From Bimastos eiseni (lineage: Eukaryota; Annelida; Clitellata; Crassiclitellata; Lumbricidae): 64,000 nt of DNA. The notes below the pieces were generated by a model, which ran no database searches, was not told the DNA's origin, and worked only from the letters and a program-made list of their open reading frames with translations. The stretch covers positions 7,003,731 through 7,067,730 of the forward strand of contig OY365817.1 of assembly GCA_959347315.1 (NCBI GenBank), read 5' to 3'. Positions 32,378 to 42,069 of the stretch are shown here, one piece after another. Position 1 is the stretch's first letter. Each line of letters begins with the position of its first letter. Made by a program: the position numbers and the translations under genes.

Positions 32378-33812
32378 TCACGTGACCACTAAATCTTCAT
32401 TATTAATCCAAGAATTAAAGGATTCAGGGTAACCCAACCACTTCACTAGTGATTTCTTCCCATGTTTCCTAACAATCTTTTCGATTCTAAATATTTCTTG
32501 AGTACTTTTTCGTAGCACCTGTTCGTAAAATGAGCCCTTTATTTCTTCTCCATTATAATCAGTAATCTCATAAGTTGGAGGATCCGTGTATTGAATCTGG
32601 GATACTGTAAAAACTTCTTCCGTCCATCTAGGTGTGAACCCCTTTTCAAATATGTTCTTTTTCTTAGTTATTCTAACTTTATCACCGACTGAAAACCTAG
32701 GCACAATAGGTTCCGAAATCTCATCACCGTACAAATTCATAAAAACAACCTTCTCGTTCACTTTCATACTAGCTTTAGCGGGCGTCATTTTAATAGAATT
32801 ATGTCTTGTTTCATTATAATTACTGACCATATCGCCTAACACTTCGATATATCTCCTTGTTGAATTAGCTGTAAAGTACTTTAACATTTTCTCTCGCATA
32901 GTCCGGTTCCATCTCTCAACTACGCAGGATTTTTCTTCATTCTCAGTAGAGTACAACTCAACCAAATTCTTTACGTCTTTATTATAAAATTCTTTTCCTT
33001 TATCCACCCACACCTTACCCGGTTTCCTCTTATATTTTCAAGAAACCAAAAGCTGTAGATTTTCCACGCTTATCATATAACGGCACGATCCACCCGTACT
33101 TGGAAAACACATCTATGACGGCTAATAGATATTTCACGCCATCGTTATCTTTAGCGAATGCCTGCATATCAACTAAATCAGCAGTCCAAATTTCATCTAT
33201 TCCACCAGCAAACACCTTCGTTTTTCTAAAATGCCTTTCTACAGGTTTATGCAATTCATTCGCTAATTGATTGGTCCATTTCAGATCGGGTTGTAATTTT
33301 AAGCTTTTTTTAAACCTAACCCGAGACTAGCCTCAGTAGATAATATAGGTTTGACTATAGCCCTCTCTATTCTCTCCCGAAAGCTAGGATTAGGTATATT
33401 ATTCAATTCATTGATCAATGCTCTGTCGGCGATATTCCTAGAAGCCCTATCCGCGTGCTGGTTGTAAGCTACATTATGATAATATGCCGCGTTATCGACT
33501 CTATCAACGGGTTTCGACCAATCTTTAGGAGTTCCACAGGATTCAATCTCAAATCTAGTCTAGTTTCTGGTCCTGTAAACTGATGTCCCGGCAAGTGCAA
33601 CTCACCTGGAAATTTAGCCCACGGTAATTTAATACCGCTAGTTACGGAATTTAGAGACCCAACTAGATCCCCACCTTCTACAGCTTTCACGAATTGAGTC
33701 TTTGTTTTCCACAAACATCACACGTGGCTCTAATCATTGACCTTCCATTCTTCGTTATAACATTTTCAATATTTTTGGTTTCAGTATAAGTTTTACACTT
33801 TACACAATACAT
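32378..33812 (-). pseudogene. Zinc ribbon - PLA2-like - integrase - chromodomain gene (frameshifted)
   Basis: On the minus strand the ATG at 33812 opens a zinc-ribbon with two CxxC pairs (YCVKC, CDVCG). Next come a phospholipase A2-like segment (HLPGHQFTGPETRLDLRL; then, after a shift, YYHNVAYNQH) and a retroviral-type integrase with Asp in WTADLVDM, Asp in WVDKGKEFY and Glu in VVERWNRTM. The end is a chromodomain-like segment (LVKWLGYPESFNSWI). Integrases of this type insert the element's linear DNA. The PLA2-like HDxxY motif reads HNVAY, so the catalytic Asp is lost. Frameshifts lie near 33530, 33310 and 33020. No second start box lies between the modules, so I treat them as one gene; separate genes remain possible. 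Confidence 0.82.
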
Positions 33813-33841
33813 TTTAAATACAACTAGATATATTTAAAATG
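33810..33841. promoter_or_regulatory. Divergent TATTTAAAATG start boxes
   Basis: The leftward gene's ATG (33812-33810) and the rightward ATPase ATG (33839-33841) are 26 bp apart. Each is embedded in the same word TTTAAAATG. The symmetrical pair suggests a compact bidirectional promoter in which the TATA-like box abuts the start codon. The same word type precedes most other genes of the element. Confidence 0.6.
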
Positions 33842-34555
33842 GAAGTAAATTTTTTTTATCTTGGAACGACATATTATCCAAGAGATTCAATAACCCTCTT
33901 TTACCTAGAAGTATAAGAGGGTTAATCGTAGGAAAGTCTGGATGTGTTAAGACGACTTTTTTGTTGAACCTGCTTCTAAGACCCGGATGGTTAGATTACG
34001 ACAATCTGCAAGTATTCGGAAGTAAAGAATCCATCGTCTGGTTATTTGATATTCAAGACGAGATCATGAGAAAAAAATCTTTCACCAGCATTTGTCGTTG
34101 AGGAAATGGCAAAACAATTGGTTAAAATTCTGATATTTCTTCCCAGTTCTTTGAATCAGCAGAAGACGTGCCAGACCCGAGAGACTTGAACCGTGACAAG
34201 CAGAACCTGATGATTTTCGACGACTTACAAAAAAGCAGAATAAATGCGAGACTTATTACATCCGAGGGAGGCATAGCAACGTCGACTGTTTCTATATAGC
34301 ACAGTAATATTTCAAACTACCGAGACAGACAATTAGAGAGAAGGCAAACTTTACCTGTTTGTTTCCCCAAGACTTGAAAAATATTGATCACATCTACAAT
34401 GACCACGTCAGCACAGACATGTCTAAGGATGAGTTTAAGAAACTATGTCAAAGAGCCTCAAGCAACCTCAAGGCTTTGTAGTGATAGATCACTCTAGTAA
34501 TAAGAATAACGGAAAGTATAGATGCGGTTTTGATGAATTCTACATTCCATTATAA
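33839..34555 (+). pseudogene. Packaging ATPase (FtsK/HerA, A32-like), heavily frameshifted
   Basis: The start sits in ATTTAAAATG. A Walker A-like IVGKSGCVKTTFLLNLLL is read from about 33920, in which the usual second glycine of GxxGxGKT is Val. A Walker B-like QNLMIFDDL lies near 34205. The C-terminal segment YRCGFDEFYIPL ends at a TAA at 34553. In Polintons this ATPase drives genome packaging into capsids. At least five stops or frame changes break the frame, and the altered P-loop alone would impair nucleotide binding. The length (about 238 codons) agrees with the family. Confidence 0.8.
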
Positions 34556-34577
34556 ATAAATCATTGCTAATTTAAAA

Positions 34578-35365
34578 ATGGAATCGATTCTACAAAAAAT
34601 TGCAGACAACACCGAAAGGACTGCTCGTTACACGGGGCCAAAGTCATCGTTTTACATATTATTAAGTGACAAGACTTCGCAAATAAGGACGCGGATCAAT
34701 CCGCTGATACAGTTTGATAAAGATAAAAAGTTTGAAATGGCTCTTGTCAATCTGGAAACATATTTTTCATTCCCAAACATCGACGCGACTAACAGTAGCT
34801 TTTCGTATTCACCGAATCGTGGAGGTATGTGGGCTATTATAACCATCCCTGAAGGCTGTTTTGAAATTACAGACATTAACGAATACGTGCAGAGAAGCAT
34901 GAAAGAAAAGAAGCATTATGATATGGTTAACGAAGCATACAATATTAAGATAGAAGCAAACAGCAGTACGTTGAAGACAGTTTTGCATATAGCGGAGAAT
35001 TACATAGTTGATTTTTATGCGTATAACTCTATCGGAATAGGTCCTCGGTTTCAATACTTGGCGATATACCAAGGGATATCAAGAATCGGAGAATATATTG
35101 GACATAATGAGTGTTACTAATCTGAGGGTAACGAACGATCGGAGCATCCTATAGCAACGGAAATACAGATAACATTATCTATTCCTTCTTCCCGAATGTA
35201 GGGCCTGGCTATAAGATAATTGAAACTCCGAGAAATTTGATCTATCTTCCAATAACCCTATCCATGATTTCGACAATGGAAACGACTCTCACCGATCAGA
35301 ATGGTAAACTAATTAATCTGCGAGGTGAGGAATTATCGATACGGTTTCATATTAGAGAAGCTTAA
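34578..35365 (+). pseudogene. Polinton conserved virion-type protein, function unassigned
   Basis: The start is in TTTAAAAATG. The first 181 codons are open (MESILQKIADNTERTARYTG onward); two frame changes between 35115 and 35165 lead into a tail reading YSFFPNVGPGYKIIETPRNL and ending LRGEELSIRFHIREA at a TAA at 35363. I recognise this as a protein recurring in animal Polintons next to the ATPase, but I cannot assign it a fold with confidence. A beta-rich structural (minor capsid) role is plausible because it lies within the virion gene block. No signal peptide or membrane segment is seen. Confidence 0.65.
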
Positions 35366-35388
35366 CAGTTTTTGTAGATTTATATAAA

Positions 35389-35990
35389 ATGAGTCGATAC
35401 ACGAACGTCAAAGTCAATATTTCAGAAGGACATAAAGATAAAATTAAAAGATCGCTACAAGCGGGAACAGGTGTTAGTATTGGAATAAAGCACAGCGATT
35501 TAAACGGAGAGCACGTGTTAGCTCTTACCCAAGCACAACTCAATAAATTAGCTAAAGCGTATCAGGATGGGTAGGCGTGACTATAAAAATGAGTTAAACA
35601 CAATTGATACATAAGGCTAAAGTCGCAGGCGGCTTTATCGACGCAATTTTACCTGTTCTTGCAACTGCTGGCAAATTCCTACTATCTAGCGTATTACCGA
35701 GCTTAGCAACGGGTGCATTAACTGGAATAGGTGCGCCGTCTGGTTCTAAAGTCATTGATAAAGTCACCGGAACGGGTGGGGCTATATATGTCAATAGTCG
35801 AGGTAAAAACTAGGGCAGGGTCTATACGTGAAGCCATACCAAGGATCTGGATTAAACGGCGTAGGAGAAGGTCTGTATCTGAAAAGAGGTAATGGGTTTA
35901 TAAATGGGGAAGGACTTATCTTAGGACCAGATTCACCATTTAAAAACATTCCGCTTCTTGGATTGTTACTTAAAAAAATATTGTATATCT
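35389..35990 (+). pseudogene. Small basic/glycine-rich virion-type protein (frameshifted)
   Basis: The start is in TATATAAAATG. The N-terminal module (NVKVNISEGHKDKIKRSLQA, ALTQAQLNKLAKAYQDG) is soluble and basic. After a stop at 35572 a shifted frame gives a hydrophobic stretch (AGGFIDAILPVLATAGKFLL), and another gives a glycine-rich tail with GSGLNGVGEGLYL and NGEGLILGPDSPF. I read these as one gene broken by two frameshifts. The hydrophobic and Gly-rich composition recalls minor core or cement proteins of adenovirus-like particles. That role is inference from composition and position. Confidence 0.55.
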
Positions 35991-35995
35991 ATAAA

Positions 35996-36415
35996 ATGTC
36001 TCTATTTCCAATTCATAAAATGGGGTGGACGAAACCCAAAACTGAAAAATCTACGAGAACACAACCACGATCCGTCGCGTGGAAGGCGTGTGAAGGTATG
36101 TGGGATGTTAAGTATAGACCGCAAAGACAAATAGGTGTTTTAAGATGGGAGTTTTTTGCCCAAGAAGCGATAACTATTAATTCACATGAGACGGTTGTTT
36201 TACCGTGAGGCTTAGGTGTCCGAATGACGAAAGGATCGTGTAAAATTTCGCTCCATCCGGAATTTATAGAAGCGGGGTGGAGCCTGCTAAGTGATACCGT
36301 TACTGGATTCGCGGAAGAAATTTTACTCGATATTAAGAATTTTAGAGATCTTGGGACTGTCACAATAAACGAAGGAGACTCGTTATGTTACGTGGACTAC
36401 CGCGTCAACGAATAA
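35996..36415 (+). pseudogene. Small protein with dUTPase-like fold features (in-frame stop)
   Basis: The start is in CTATAAAATG. One frame runs through a premature TGA at 36206-36208 and continues to a stop at 36413. The pattern FFAQEAITINSHETVVLP, then GLGVRM, then GTVTINEGDSLCYVDYRV resembles the beta-strand order of the trimeric dUTPase fold, but the catalytic Asp motif and the Ser-rich motif of active dUTPases are not evident. It may be a fold-derived structural or accessory protein. Several adenovirus-related lineages carry such dUTPase-like proteins. Confidence in the fold is low to moderate. Confidence 0.5.
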
Positions 36416-36456
36416 AAATTGAATTCCATTTTAAAAATATTCTTCGATATTATAAA

Positions 36457-36945
36457 ATGGAATTTAGCAAAGCAGACACCTATCGCCTTCAGAAAATATC
36501 TGAAATTCATAGAAAATGCATAGAAAATTTTACGAGATCGCGAAAAGAGAGAAATAATCTGTAAAAAATATCAAAAGGGTGTTAAAGTTGTTGAAGCGTT
36601 GGGAGGTTTATTAACCCTTACGTCTTCGGGACTCAGCGTATTAGGTGTATAGTGGTATCTTTATCCGCTGGAGCTGGAGCACTATCTCTGATATCCACCC
36701 AAGTCCGCCGAATATTATCGCTGCGACAAGAAAAACATGCAAAGATCAGGACTTTAGCTGAAGGGAAACTCAATTCGATCAGCGACCTTGTTTCAAAAGC
36801 CCTAGATGATAATAATATATCAGACCTGGAATATTCTGTTATTCTAAGTGAAATCGAGAAATTTAATCAGATGAAGGAAGAGGTTGGGAGTAAAACCAAT
36901 ATCAACATAGATGAAGCGACGAAACACTTAGGCAAAACGAATTGA
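36457..36945 (+). pseudogene. Polinton conserved membrane-associated protein (frameshifted)
   Basis: The start is in TTATAAAATG. Three segments in different frames form one gene: a basic N-terminus with coiled-coil character (YRLQKISEIHRKCIENF), a hydrophobic middle (GGLLTLTSSGLSVLGV, then SLSAGAGALSLIS), and a charged helical C-terminus (LNSISDLVSKALDDNNISDL). A short membrane segment flanked by helices would suit a virion membrane-active or scaffold protein. I recognise the C-terminal helix block as recurring in animal Polintons, but its function is not known to me. Confidence 0.6.
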
Positions 36946-37027
36946 ATACAAAGTGAACGTTTATTTACGTTTTTACGTTTTACGTTATATGTTTTTTACG
37001 TTTAAATATTATGTTTCCAACTTAAAA

Positions 37028-37915
37028 ATGTCGTTTCTAAAAATTCAGGACCCAGCCAAACGCTACTTTATCGTTGATAATTTTCTCAAGATGAAGCAAA
37101 ATATTAGACAAGACTCGTTATCTGAGAAATTAGGGGACATTGGACTTCAGCGGGAATTGATAAAGGCGTACAAACCCATAATCGACTCGCAGTCTGGACT
37201 ATCTAAACAATTAGGCGCGATTGAGGAAAGCACTACGGCGACTTTTACAGCTCTTCGAGCATTGCCGGCATCGCTATCGACATCGTTGAAAGCGATTCAA
37301 TTCCCACAATATCCCTCAATAGACGTGTTTGCGGACGATCCCGTTTCAGATATTAGAACCTTGGAACTAGGTGATATTGCCACAAAAAAATATTTAAAAG
37401 AATACCCTGCGAATAAAAAGTTGACGGACACGACCTTCGGAATACACTCTAGAGATGGGGGTTTTTTCATCGGAAACTATCCAATTTCAATCGAAGGAGA
37501 CGATATATCTATTGGTAATAACACCTACAAGGGAACTCCAGGGCTATGGGAATTGATGACGATGAAGGAACCAAACGAGTCGATATACAGTCAAAACGAT
37601 CTGGACGAGTACTCGGAAATTCTTGAATCGACGGGCGCCTTGTATGTACCTAATAATCCGAACAAGCCCAAATCGTCTAGAGGCCTAAAATATAATAAAA
37701 TCATTAAGCCATTGCTCTCGATGCGGAAAGGGAGGTTCTCAACGGGCGAAGGGGTCGTAGTTCTTCCACAAGACCCCGATGCGCTAATGGATATGTTGGA
37801 ACTACGAATGGCTGGCTTCATAGCGGGAAATACTGGATTAAGAAACGAGATAGTCGGTATCTGCGATGAGTTACTTAGGCAAAATGTGATAAATGTGTTA
37901 TGCTATAAAATTTAA
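37028..37915 (+). CDS. Polinton conserved protein (DUF8207-like)
   Basis: The likely start is the ATG at 37028 within CTTAAAAATG; the frame is open further upstream to 36953, but that extension is low-complexity Phe/Tyr-rich. About 295 codons are uninterrupted. The N-terminal third is helical. The central region has FGIHSRDGGFFIGNYPISIE and NTYKGTPGLWELMTMKEP, a pattern I associate with the DUF8207 family that recurs in Polinton-like proteins. The segment NNPNKPKSSRGLKYNKII is Lys-rich. It sits between the membrane-type protein and the pVI-like peptide, so a virion or morphogenesis role is inferred. It is one of the few intact genes of the element. Confidence 0.7.
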   Translation: MSFLKIQDPAKRYFIVDNFLKMKQNIRQDSLSEKLGDIGLQRELIKAYKPIIDSQSGLSKQLGAIEESTTATFTALRALPASLSTSLKAIQFPQYPSIDVFADDPVSDIRTLELGDIATKKYLKEYPANKKLTDTTFGIHSRDGGFFIGNYPISIEGDDISIGNNTYKGTPGLWELMTMKEPNESIYSQNDLDEYSEILESTGALYVPNNPNKPKSSRGLKYNKIIKPLLSMRKGRFSTGEGVVVLPQDPDALMDMLELRMAGFIAGNTGLRNEIVGICDELLRQNVINVLCYKI

Positions 37916-37929
37916 TGATGCAATATAAA

Positions 37930-38292
37930 ATGATTGTCATAACTAAGAGAAAATTTGCTAAAAGATACGTTGTAGGTGGCGCTGGAATATTTGACACGAT
38001 ATCACGATTTTTCACAAGAATGTTATCCTCGAATGCTGCAAGACAGGTAGCAACAACCGCATTAAGTGCTGGGAAAGACGCTGCAACGGAGATTGGGAAA
38101 AAGGCCGTAGATGTTGGTAAGACCGTTGCTATTAATGCTGGAAAGCGATTGGTTGATAAAGCAGCGGCAAAGATATTTAATCCACAACCGCCTGTACTTA
38201 GTCAACGGAGCGAGGATTTGCTAAAGGGGTTAATAACTCCCCATGGAAATACGACACTTAGTCAAAAGAGCAGGAAACGTTACAGAATTTAA
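37930..38292 (+). CDS. Small pVI/pX-like virion peptide
   Basis: The start is in CAATATAAAATG. This 120-codon intact frame begins with a short basic leader, then VVGGAGIFDTISRFFTRML. A Gly-Gly pair followed by an amphipathic helix resembles the layout of adenovirus precursor proteins cleaved by the viral protease at (hydrophobic)-X-Gly-Gly-type sites, and the element encodes such a protease at 41643-42068. The middle is Ala/Lys-rich helix (ALSAGKDAATEIGKKAVDVG) and the C-terminus is basic (QKSRKRYRI). I infer a membrane-active or DNA-binding minor virion component. Confidence 0.6.
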   Translation: MIVITKRKFAKRYVVGGAGIFDTISRFFTRMLSSNAARQVATTALSAGKDAATEIGKKAVDVGKTVAINAGKRLVDKAAAKIFNPQPPVLSQRSEDLLKGLITPHGNTTLSQKSRKRYRI

Positions 38293-38420
38293 TATATCCC
38301 CACCTTTCGGCGAATATAAAAAAATTATTGTCTGGTAACGGCGGTGCCATATCGATCCGAGATGTGATGCGTGAATCTGGAATGAAGTTTGCTTAAAATA
38401 AAATCTTGTTATATTAAAAA

Positions 38421-39806
38421 ATGCAGTGAGATATTCTAAGATATACTGAAAATACTATTATAGACGATGGAATTGAAAGATATGAATTTCATGAATATGA
38501 ACCAGTGGCGGGGGCGAATCTTAACACTGGTGAAATTCGCATAAATATCGAACTTCAAGATATCTTCAGCCATCCCTCCGAGTCATACCTGCTTATTGAA
38601 GGTAAACTGACTAAAGCGGATGGAACCTTTTACGTTGATGTCGACGCTGCAGCTTTAGCCAACAACGGCCTCATGCATCACTTCAGTCAAATGTCGTATT
38701 CCTTATCGAATCAAGAAATAGAAAGCGTGTTTCATCCCGGACAAGCCACAACTATGCTGGGCTTGCTGAAATATCCCAACGACTTTGCTCTTGCTCAAGG
38801 ACTTAACCAATTATGGACTAAAGACACAGCCGCAACTGCTGTTATAAACGATAACACGGGTTTCGCGATAAGACATGCGTATCTCATTAGGAAACCAACT
38901 ACAAACTGTAGATATAGCTTCATCGTGCCTCTGAAGCACATTTTTGGATTATGTGAGGGTTTTGATAAGGTAGTATACGGTATGAAGCAGACTTTAACTC
39001 TCGTTCGCAAACCTGACAGCGATGCTATTTTTAGGGCAAATGCGGTAGCGGCCGGCAAAGTCAACCTCAGTAAAATTTCATGGTTTATGCCGCACAATCA
39101 AGCGTCTGACATGGAAAGAGTGCAGCAGTATAAAACGATCGAAGCAAAGGCAACGTTACCAGTAGCCTATCGAGCCCATCTTTGCGATACTATAACGGTT
39201 CCTGTATCTACCACGTTTAGTTGGCGACTTAGTGTAAAGACAGCGCCAGAAAAACCCAGGTACATCATAGTTGGATTTCAAACGAATCGAAGCGGCAATC
39301 AAGAGCCTAATTCATCAATTTCTGATCATTGTGATATCAAGAACATGTATGTGATGATGAACCAGGACAGATATCCAGCGGTCGACTACAACCTCTCATT
39401 CCCGAATCAGCAATTTTCTAGAGCTTACAGAGACGCGGCGACCTTTAGCGAAAAATTCTACGGAATGGACCAATTGGTAACTCAGAGCAACATCACTCCG
39501 GCTGACTACAAAGACTTATATCCGCTATTCGTTTTCGATGTGAGTAAGCAATCTGAACGGCTAAAGTCATCAGTTGTCGATATCCAGATCAAGGCTACTT
39601 TCAATGCTGCAATTCCTGCTGGAAATGAAGCTTATGCAGTCGTCATTTCAGATAAATTGTTAAACTTCCAATCAGACGGTCAGAAGATGAATGTAGTATA
39701 TTACAGAAAATATTTTCTATTATACAAAGAACATGAAAATCCCAGAACTGAAATCGCTAATGAAGGAACATGGGCTAGTAGGCTCGAGTTATATGAAAAA
39801 AGCTGA
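38421..39806 (+). pseudogene. Major capsid protein (double jelly-roll candidate; stop at codon 3)
   Basis: The start ATG at 38421 lies in TTAAAAAATG, and the third codon is TGA; beyond it the frame is open for about 459 codons. The protein is beta-rich with no catalytic motifs. It includes VFHPGQATTMLGLLKYPNDF, YSFIVPLKHIFGLCEGFDKV, FSWRLSVKTAPEKPRYIIVG, YPAVDYNLSFPNQQFSRAY and LYPLFVFDVSKQSERLKSSV. Length, position next to the virion genes and recurrence in animal Polintons support a capsid assignment. It overlaps the next gene by 74 bp, which is unusual here and suggests the natural stop has been lost. A GTG at 38505 could allow a shorter product, but I consider that unlikely. Confidence 0.7.
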
Positions 39807-40089
39807 AATTATAAGTGTACTCGTCGAGAAAGAAATAATTCCAGAGATGAAGAAACCAGAGAAAGAGCAAAAGGAGATCGATCCAAGGTACATGCGTCTT
39901 AGAGAAATAAGAATGAATCCAATAGCTGTTGATACCTTAGACTTGGAAACGGGTGAAGTTGTAGAGTATCCATCATTGTTCAAAGCGGCAAAAGCACATA
40001 AGACAATCGGTAAAATTATAAAGAACTTTGATGGAAGAGTATGGAGAAACAAATATGAGATTAAGATCCGATCTAAATATAATAAATAA
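39733..40089 (+). CDS. SAP-domain protein with NUMOD1-like tail
   Basis: This intact frame has 118 codons. Residues 1-35 (IPELKSLMKEHGLVGSSYMK then KAEIISVL) match the SAP helix-extended-helix DNA-binding pattern. Residues 68-115 (DLETGEVVEYPSLFKAAKAH, then GRVWRNKYEIKI) resemble the NUMOD1-type DNA-binding helix found in homing endonucleases and phage proteins. The protein should bind DNA; whether it acts in replication or packaging is unknown. It overlaps the capsid gene's extended 3' end. A second SAP-like motif occurs at the N-terminus of the polymerase gene. Confidence 0.7.
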   Translation: MKIPELKSLMKEHGLVGSSYMKKAEIISVLVEKEIIPEMKKPEKEQKEIDPRYMRLREIRMNPIAVDTLDLETGEVVEYPSLFKAAKAHKTIGKIIKNFDGRVWRNKYEIKIRSKYNK

Positions 40090-40097
40090 TATTTAAA

Positions 40098-40395
40098 ATG
40101 GGACCTCGTAAATTTTTAGATTTCGAAACTTTAGAAGAAGATGTTGTTTACACAGTCAAAACGAAGCAGTATCTATACGGCACGGTAGGTTATTTCTTCC
40201 TAATTACAGTAGAGGCACCGGACGGGACAGAGTATTACATAGCGTACTCAAGGGGTCATTGCATGACAAGTTGGAAAAGAATATCCTACACAAGACATTT
40301 ACTTTCATGAAAACGAGGATAGAAACGGAACCAGAATACATCATACCGTATATCGTGGTATCTGGAGATAACGAAGTTGTTGAACTTGTAGTTTA
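40098..40395 (+). pseudogene. Small Polinton protein, unassigned (frameshifted)
   Basis: The start is in ATATTTAAAATG, 8 bp after the SAP gene's stop. The first 70 codons (MGPRKFLDFETLEEDVVYTV onward) are open to 40310. After a frame change the likely tail (PEYIIPYIVVSGDNEVVELV) ends at 40395. Beta-rich with no recognisable motif. It closes the rightward gene block. Confidence 0.5.
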
Positions 40396-40543
40396 AATTT
40401 TCAATGAGAATAGTCATTGAAAATCTTAGTAATCGTACACGAATAACTGCATCACGCTTAATCCAGGCTTGCCCGGTTCAGCTTGTTTACAGTACAACAT
40501 GTAAGATGTCTATTTTCCTACGGGATCGATTAAAAATTCTTGA
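40396..40543. other. Convergence zone between rightward and leftward gene blocks
   Basis: About 150 bp lie between two converging stops. A short inverted repeat, TTTTCAATGAGAATAGTCAT followed by TGAAAA (40399-40424), could serve as a bidirectional 3' end signal. The function is inferred from position only. Confidence 0.35.
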
Positions 40544-41620
40544 TTAAGTGTTTCCTAAGTAAGTAGGATTAGGTGCAGTGCATAAAATATTCCAACTTCC
40601 TGAGTTGTTGGCTCCTTCTATCCTCCAATCATAAATCCTTTCGGAGGATTTATTCCTCCCTTTCAATCCAATCTTCCAGATTCGTACAGCTGTTGGACAC
40701 TTGATAGTTAAAAAGAATTGTCTATTGACGTTAGACACCCATTCACCTTCGTCTTTGAACGCATTGAAGGCTTTGTTATTTTGAAATTCAGAAGTGGCGC
40801 TCGCTTCAAAACCATAATTACTAGTATTCGAAGTTAATCTAGGAACGTAACTGACATGACTTTTTATTCCGAGTGTGATATCACTAAGAGTAGGAATCCA
40901 CTGTAACAACCCAATATCCGTCCATTCCGCCCCATCGCTCGTGGATATAATATGAAATCGCCAGTAAACGTAATTAGACGATGCTGGAAATGTAAATTTG
41001 TTCAAAACTCCTGAATCGAGGACATCCGTTTTAGGACTTAGAATATCTGTAAATACTATTCCATCGTTACTCGCTTGAACTTTCCATCTAGTAATACGTG
41101 TGTTTAATACTGTACTAGCAATGATGTTGAAACCCGACATAGACAAAGGAACGGGATATTTAATCTGTAATTAAACATCAGTTACTGTATCGGCTATCCA
41201 ACATTCGGGGGCATGACAAGCATTTTGTAGCGCTTTCCACGGTTCAAAGTTATACCCAGCGCTATGCGATATTCGCTAGCACTAGCTTCGTAAGTAAAAC
41301 CGTTTATCGTCGTTACATTCGAAGTCATGGTAGGTGCTGCAGTCACGTATAGTCTCGCATTATCAGTGTTATTCGTTTTCATTTGGCTGACTAGAGTTTC
41401 AACTTGACCAAAACTCGCGACCTGGCTAGCTAAGACTGGTGGATGAATGTCAGTCGGTAGACCTTTTTATCATATTACCATTCATATTTAAATCACTGTC
41501 CATATTGTTCGTTCTATCTCGTTTTAGAAAGATATTACTCGCTTGGGATAGAGTAACACCTCCAGACACTATTCTTTGAGTTGATCCAGTATCAGTTCGT
41601 CCAAATTTATCGACAGGCAT
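40544..41620 (-). pseudogene. Fibre-like protein with discoidin-type lectin domain (frameshifted)
   Basis: On the minus strand the start ATG (41620) lies in TTTAAAAACATG. The N-terminal part (SQASNIFLKRDRTNNMDSDL) resembles the trimerising N-terminus of tail-fibre proteins. The middle frame (41382-41194) is Thr/Ala-rich and beta-like. The C-terminal 200 codons (41146-40544) contain two repeats of a pattern ending RITRWKVQASNDGIVF and RIWKIGLKGRNKS / IYDWRIEGANNSG, typical of F5/8 type C (discoidin) carbohydrate-binding folds. A receptor-binding role on the virion is inferred. At least two frameshifts separate the segments. Confidence 0.6.
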
Positions 41621-41642
41621 GTTTTTAAATAGGTGATATTAT

Positions 41643-42068
41643 TTAATGCAATTCGTTTATGACTTCTTGAAATTTACAACCATCGTTGATCGTCTTCTTC
41701 AAGACATACAAACATAAATGACCGCAGCACACTTGGCTGTCTGGTTGTATTCGTTCGTTGTTGTAGAATAACAGCCTTTGTAGATAATTTATCAATTCAG
41801 TAGGAGGGGGAAGTCCGTAGTTGTCGAAATAAATTTTATCATTGGCGCGCTTGATCCAACACGTCCAATGCGTTCCTTTACCGTCAGAATCGTCTAGATT
41901 AAGAATGCCACACTCGTTCGCTCTCGGCCTCTTCGGTAACTCGTCTCTTAGAAAAACTCCTCGGAAATTATTTATATTTAGTTTCATCGCCGCTTCGATT
42001 AGATCCACGTTTGACAAAGCAATATTAGGTAGCGTTATGCCTTCGATATCGATTTGTTTAGCATTCAT
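41643..42068 (-). CDS. Adenovirus-type cysteine protease (adenain-like)
   Basis: The start ATG (42068) lies in AATATAAAATG. The 141-codon frame is intact. The family's catalytic elements are present: His in GKGTHWTCW, an acidic residue in YFDNYGLPPP, and the Gln/Cys pair in PDSQVCCGHLCLYVL. In adenoviruses and Polintons this enzyme matures virion precursors at Gly-Gly or Gly-X-Gly sites. The element's own pVI-like peptide has a matching Gly-Gly. The length is shorter than adenovirus protease (about 204 residues) but usual for Polintons. It follows the polymerase gene with one base between stop and start. It is one of the few enzymes of the element without a visible break. Confidence 0.85.
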   Translation of the reverse strand: MNAKQIDIEGITLPNIALSNVDLIEAAMKLNINNFRGVFLRDELPKRPRANECGILNLDDSDGKGTHWTCWIKRANDKIYFDNYGLPPPTELINYLQRLLFYNNERIQPDSQVCCGHLCLYVLKKTINDGCKFQEVINELH

Positions 42069-42069
42069 T

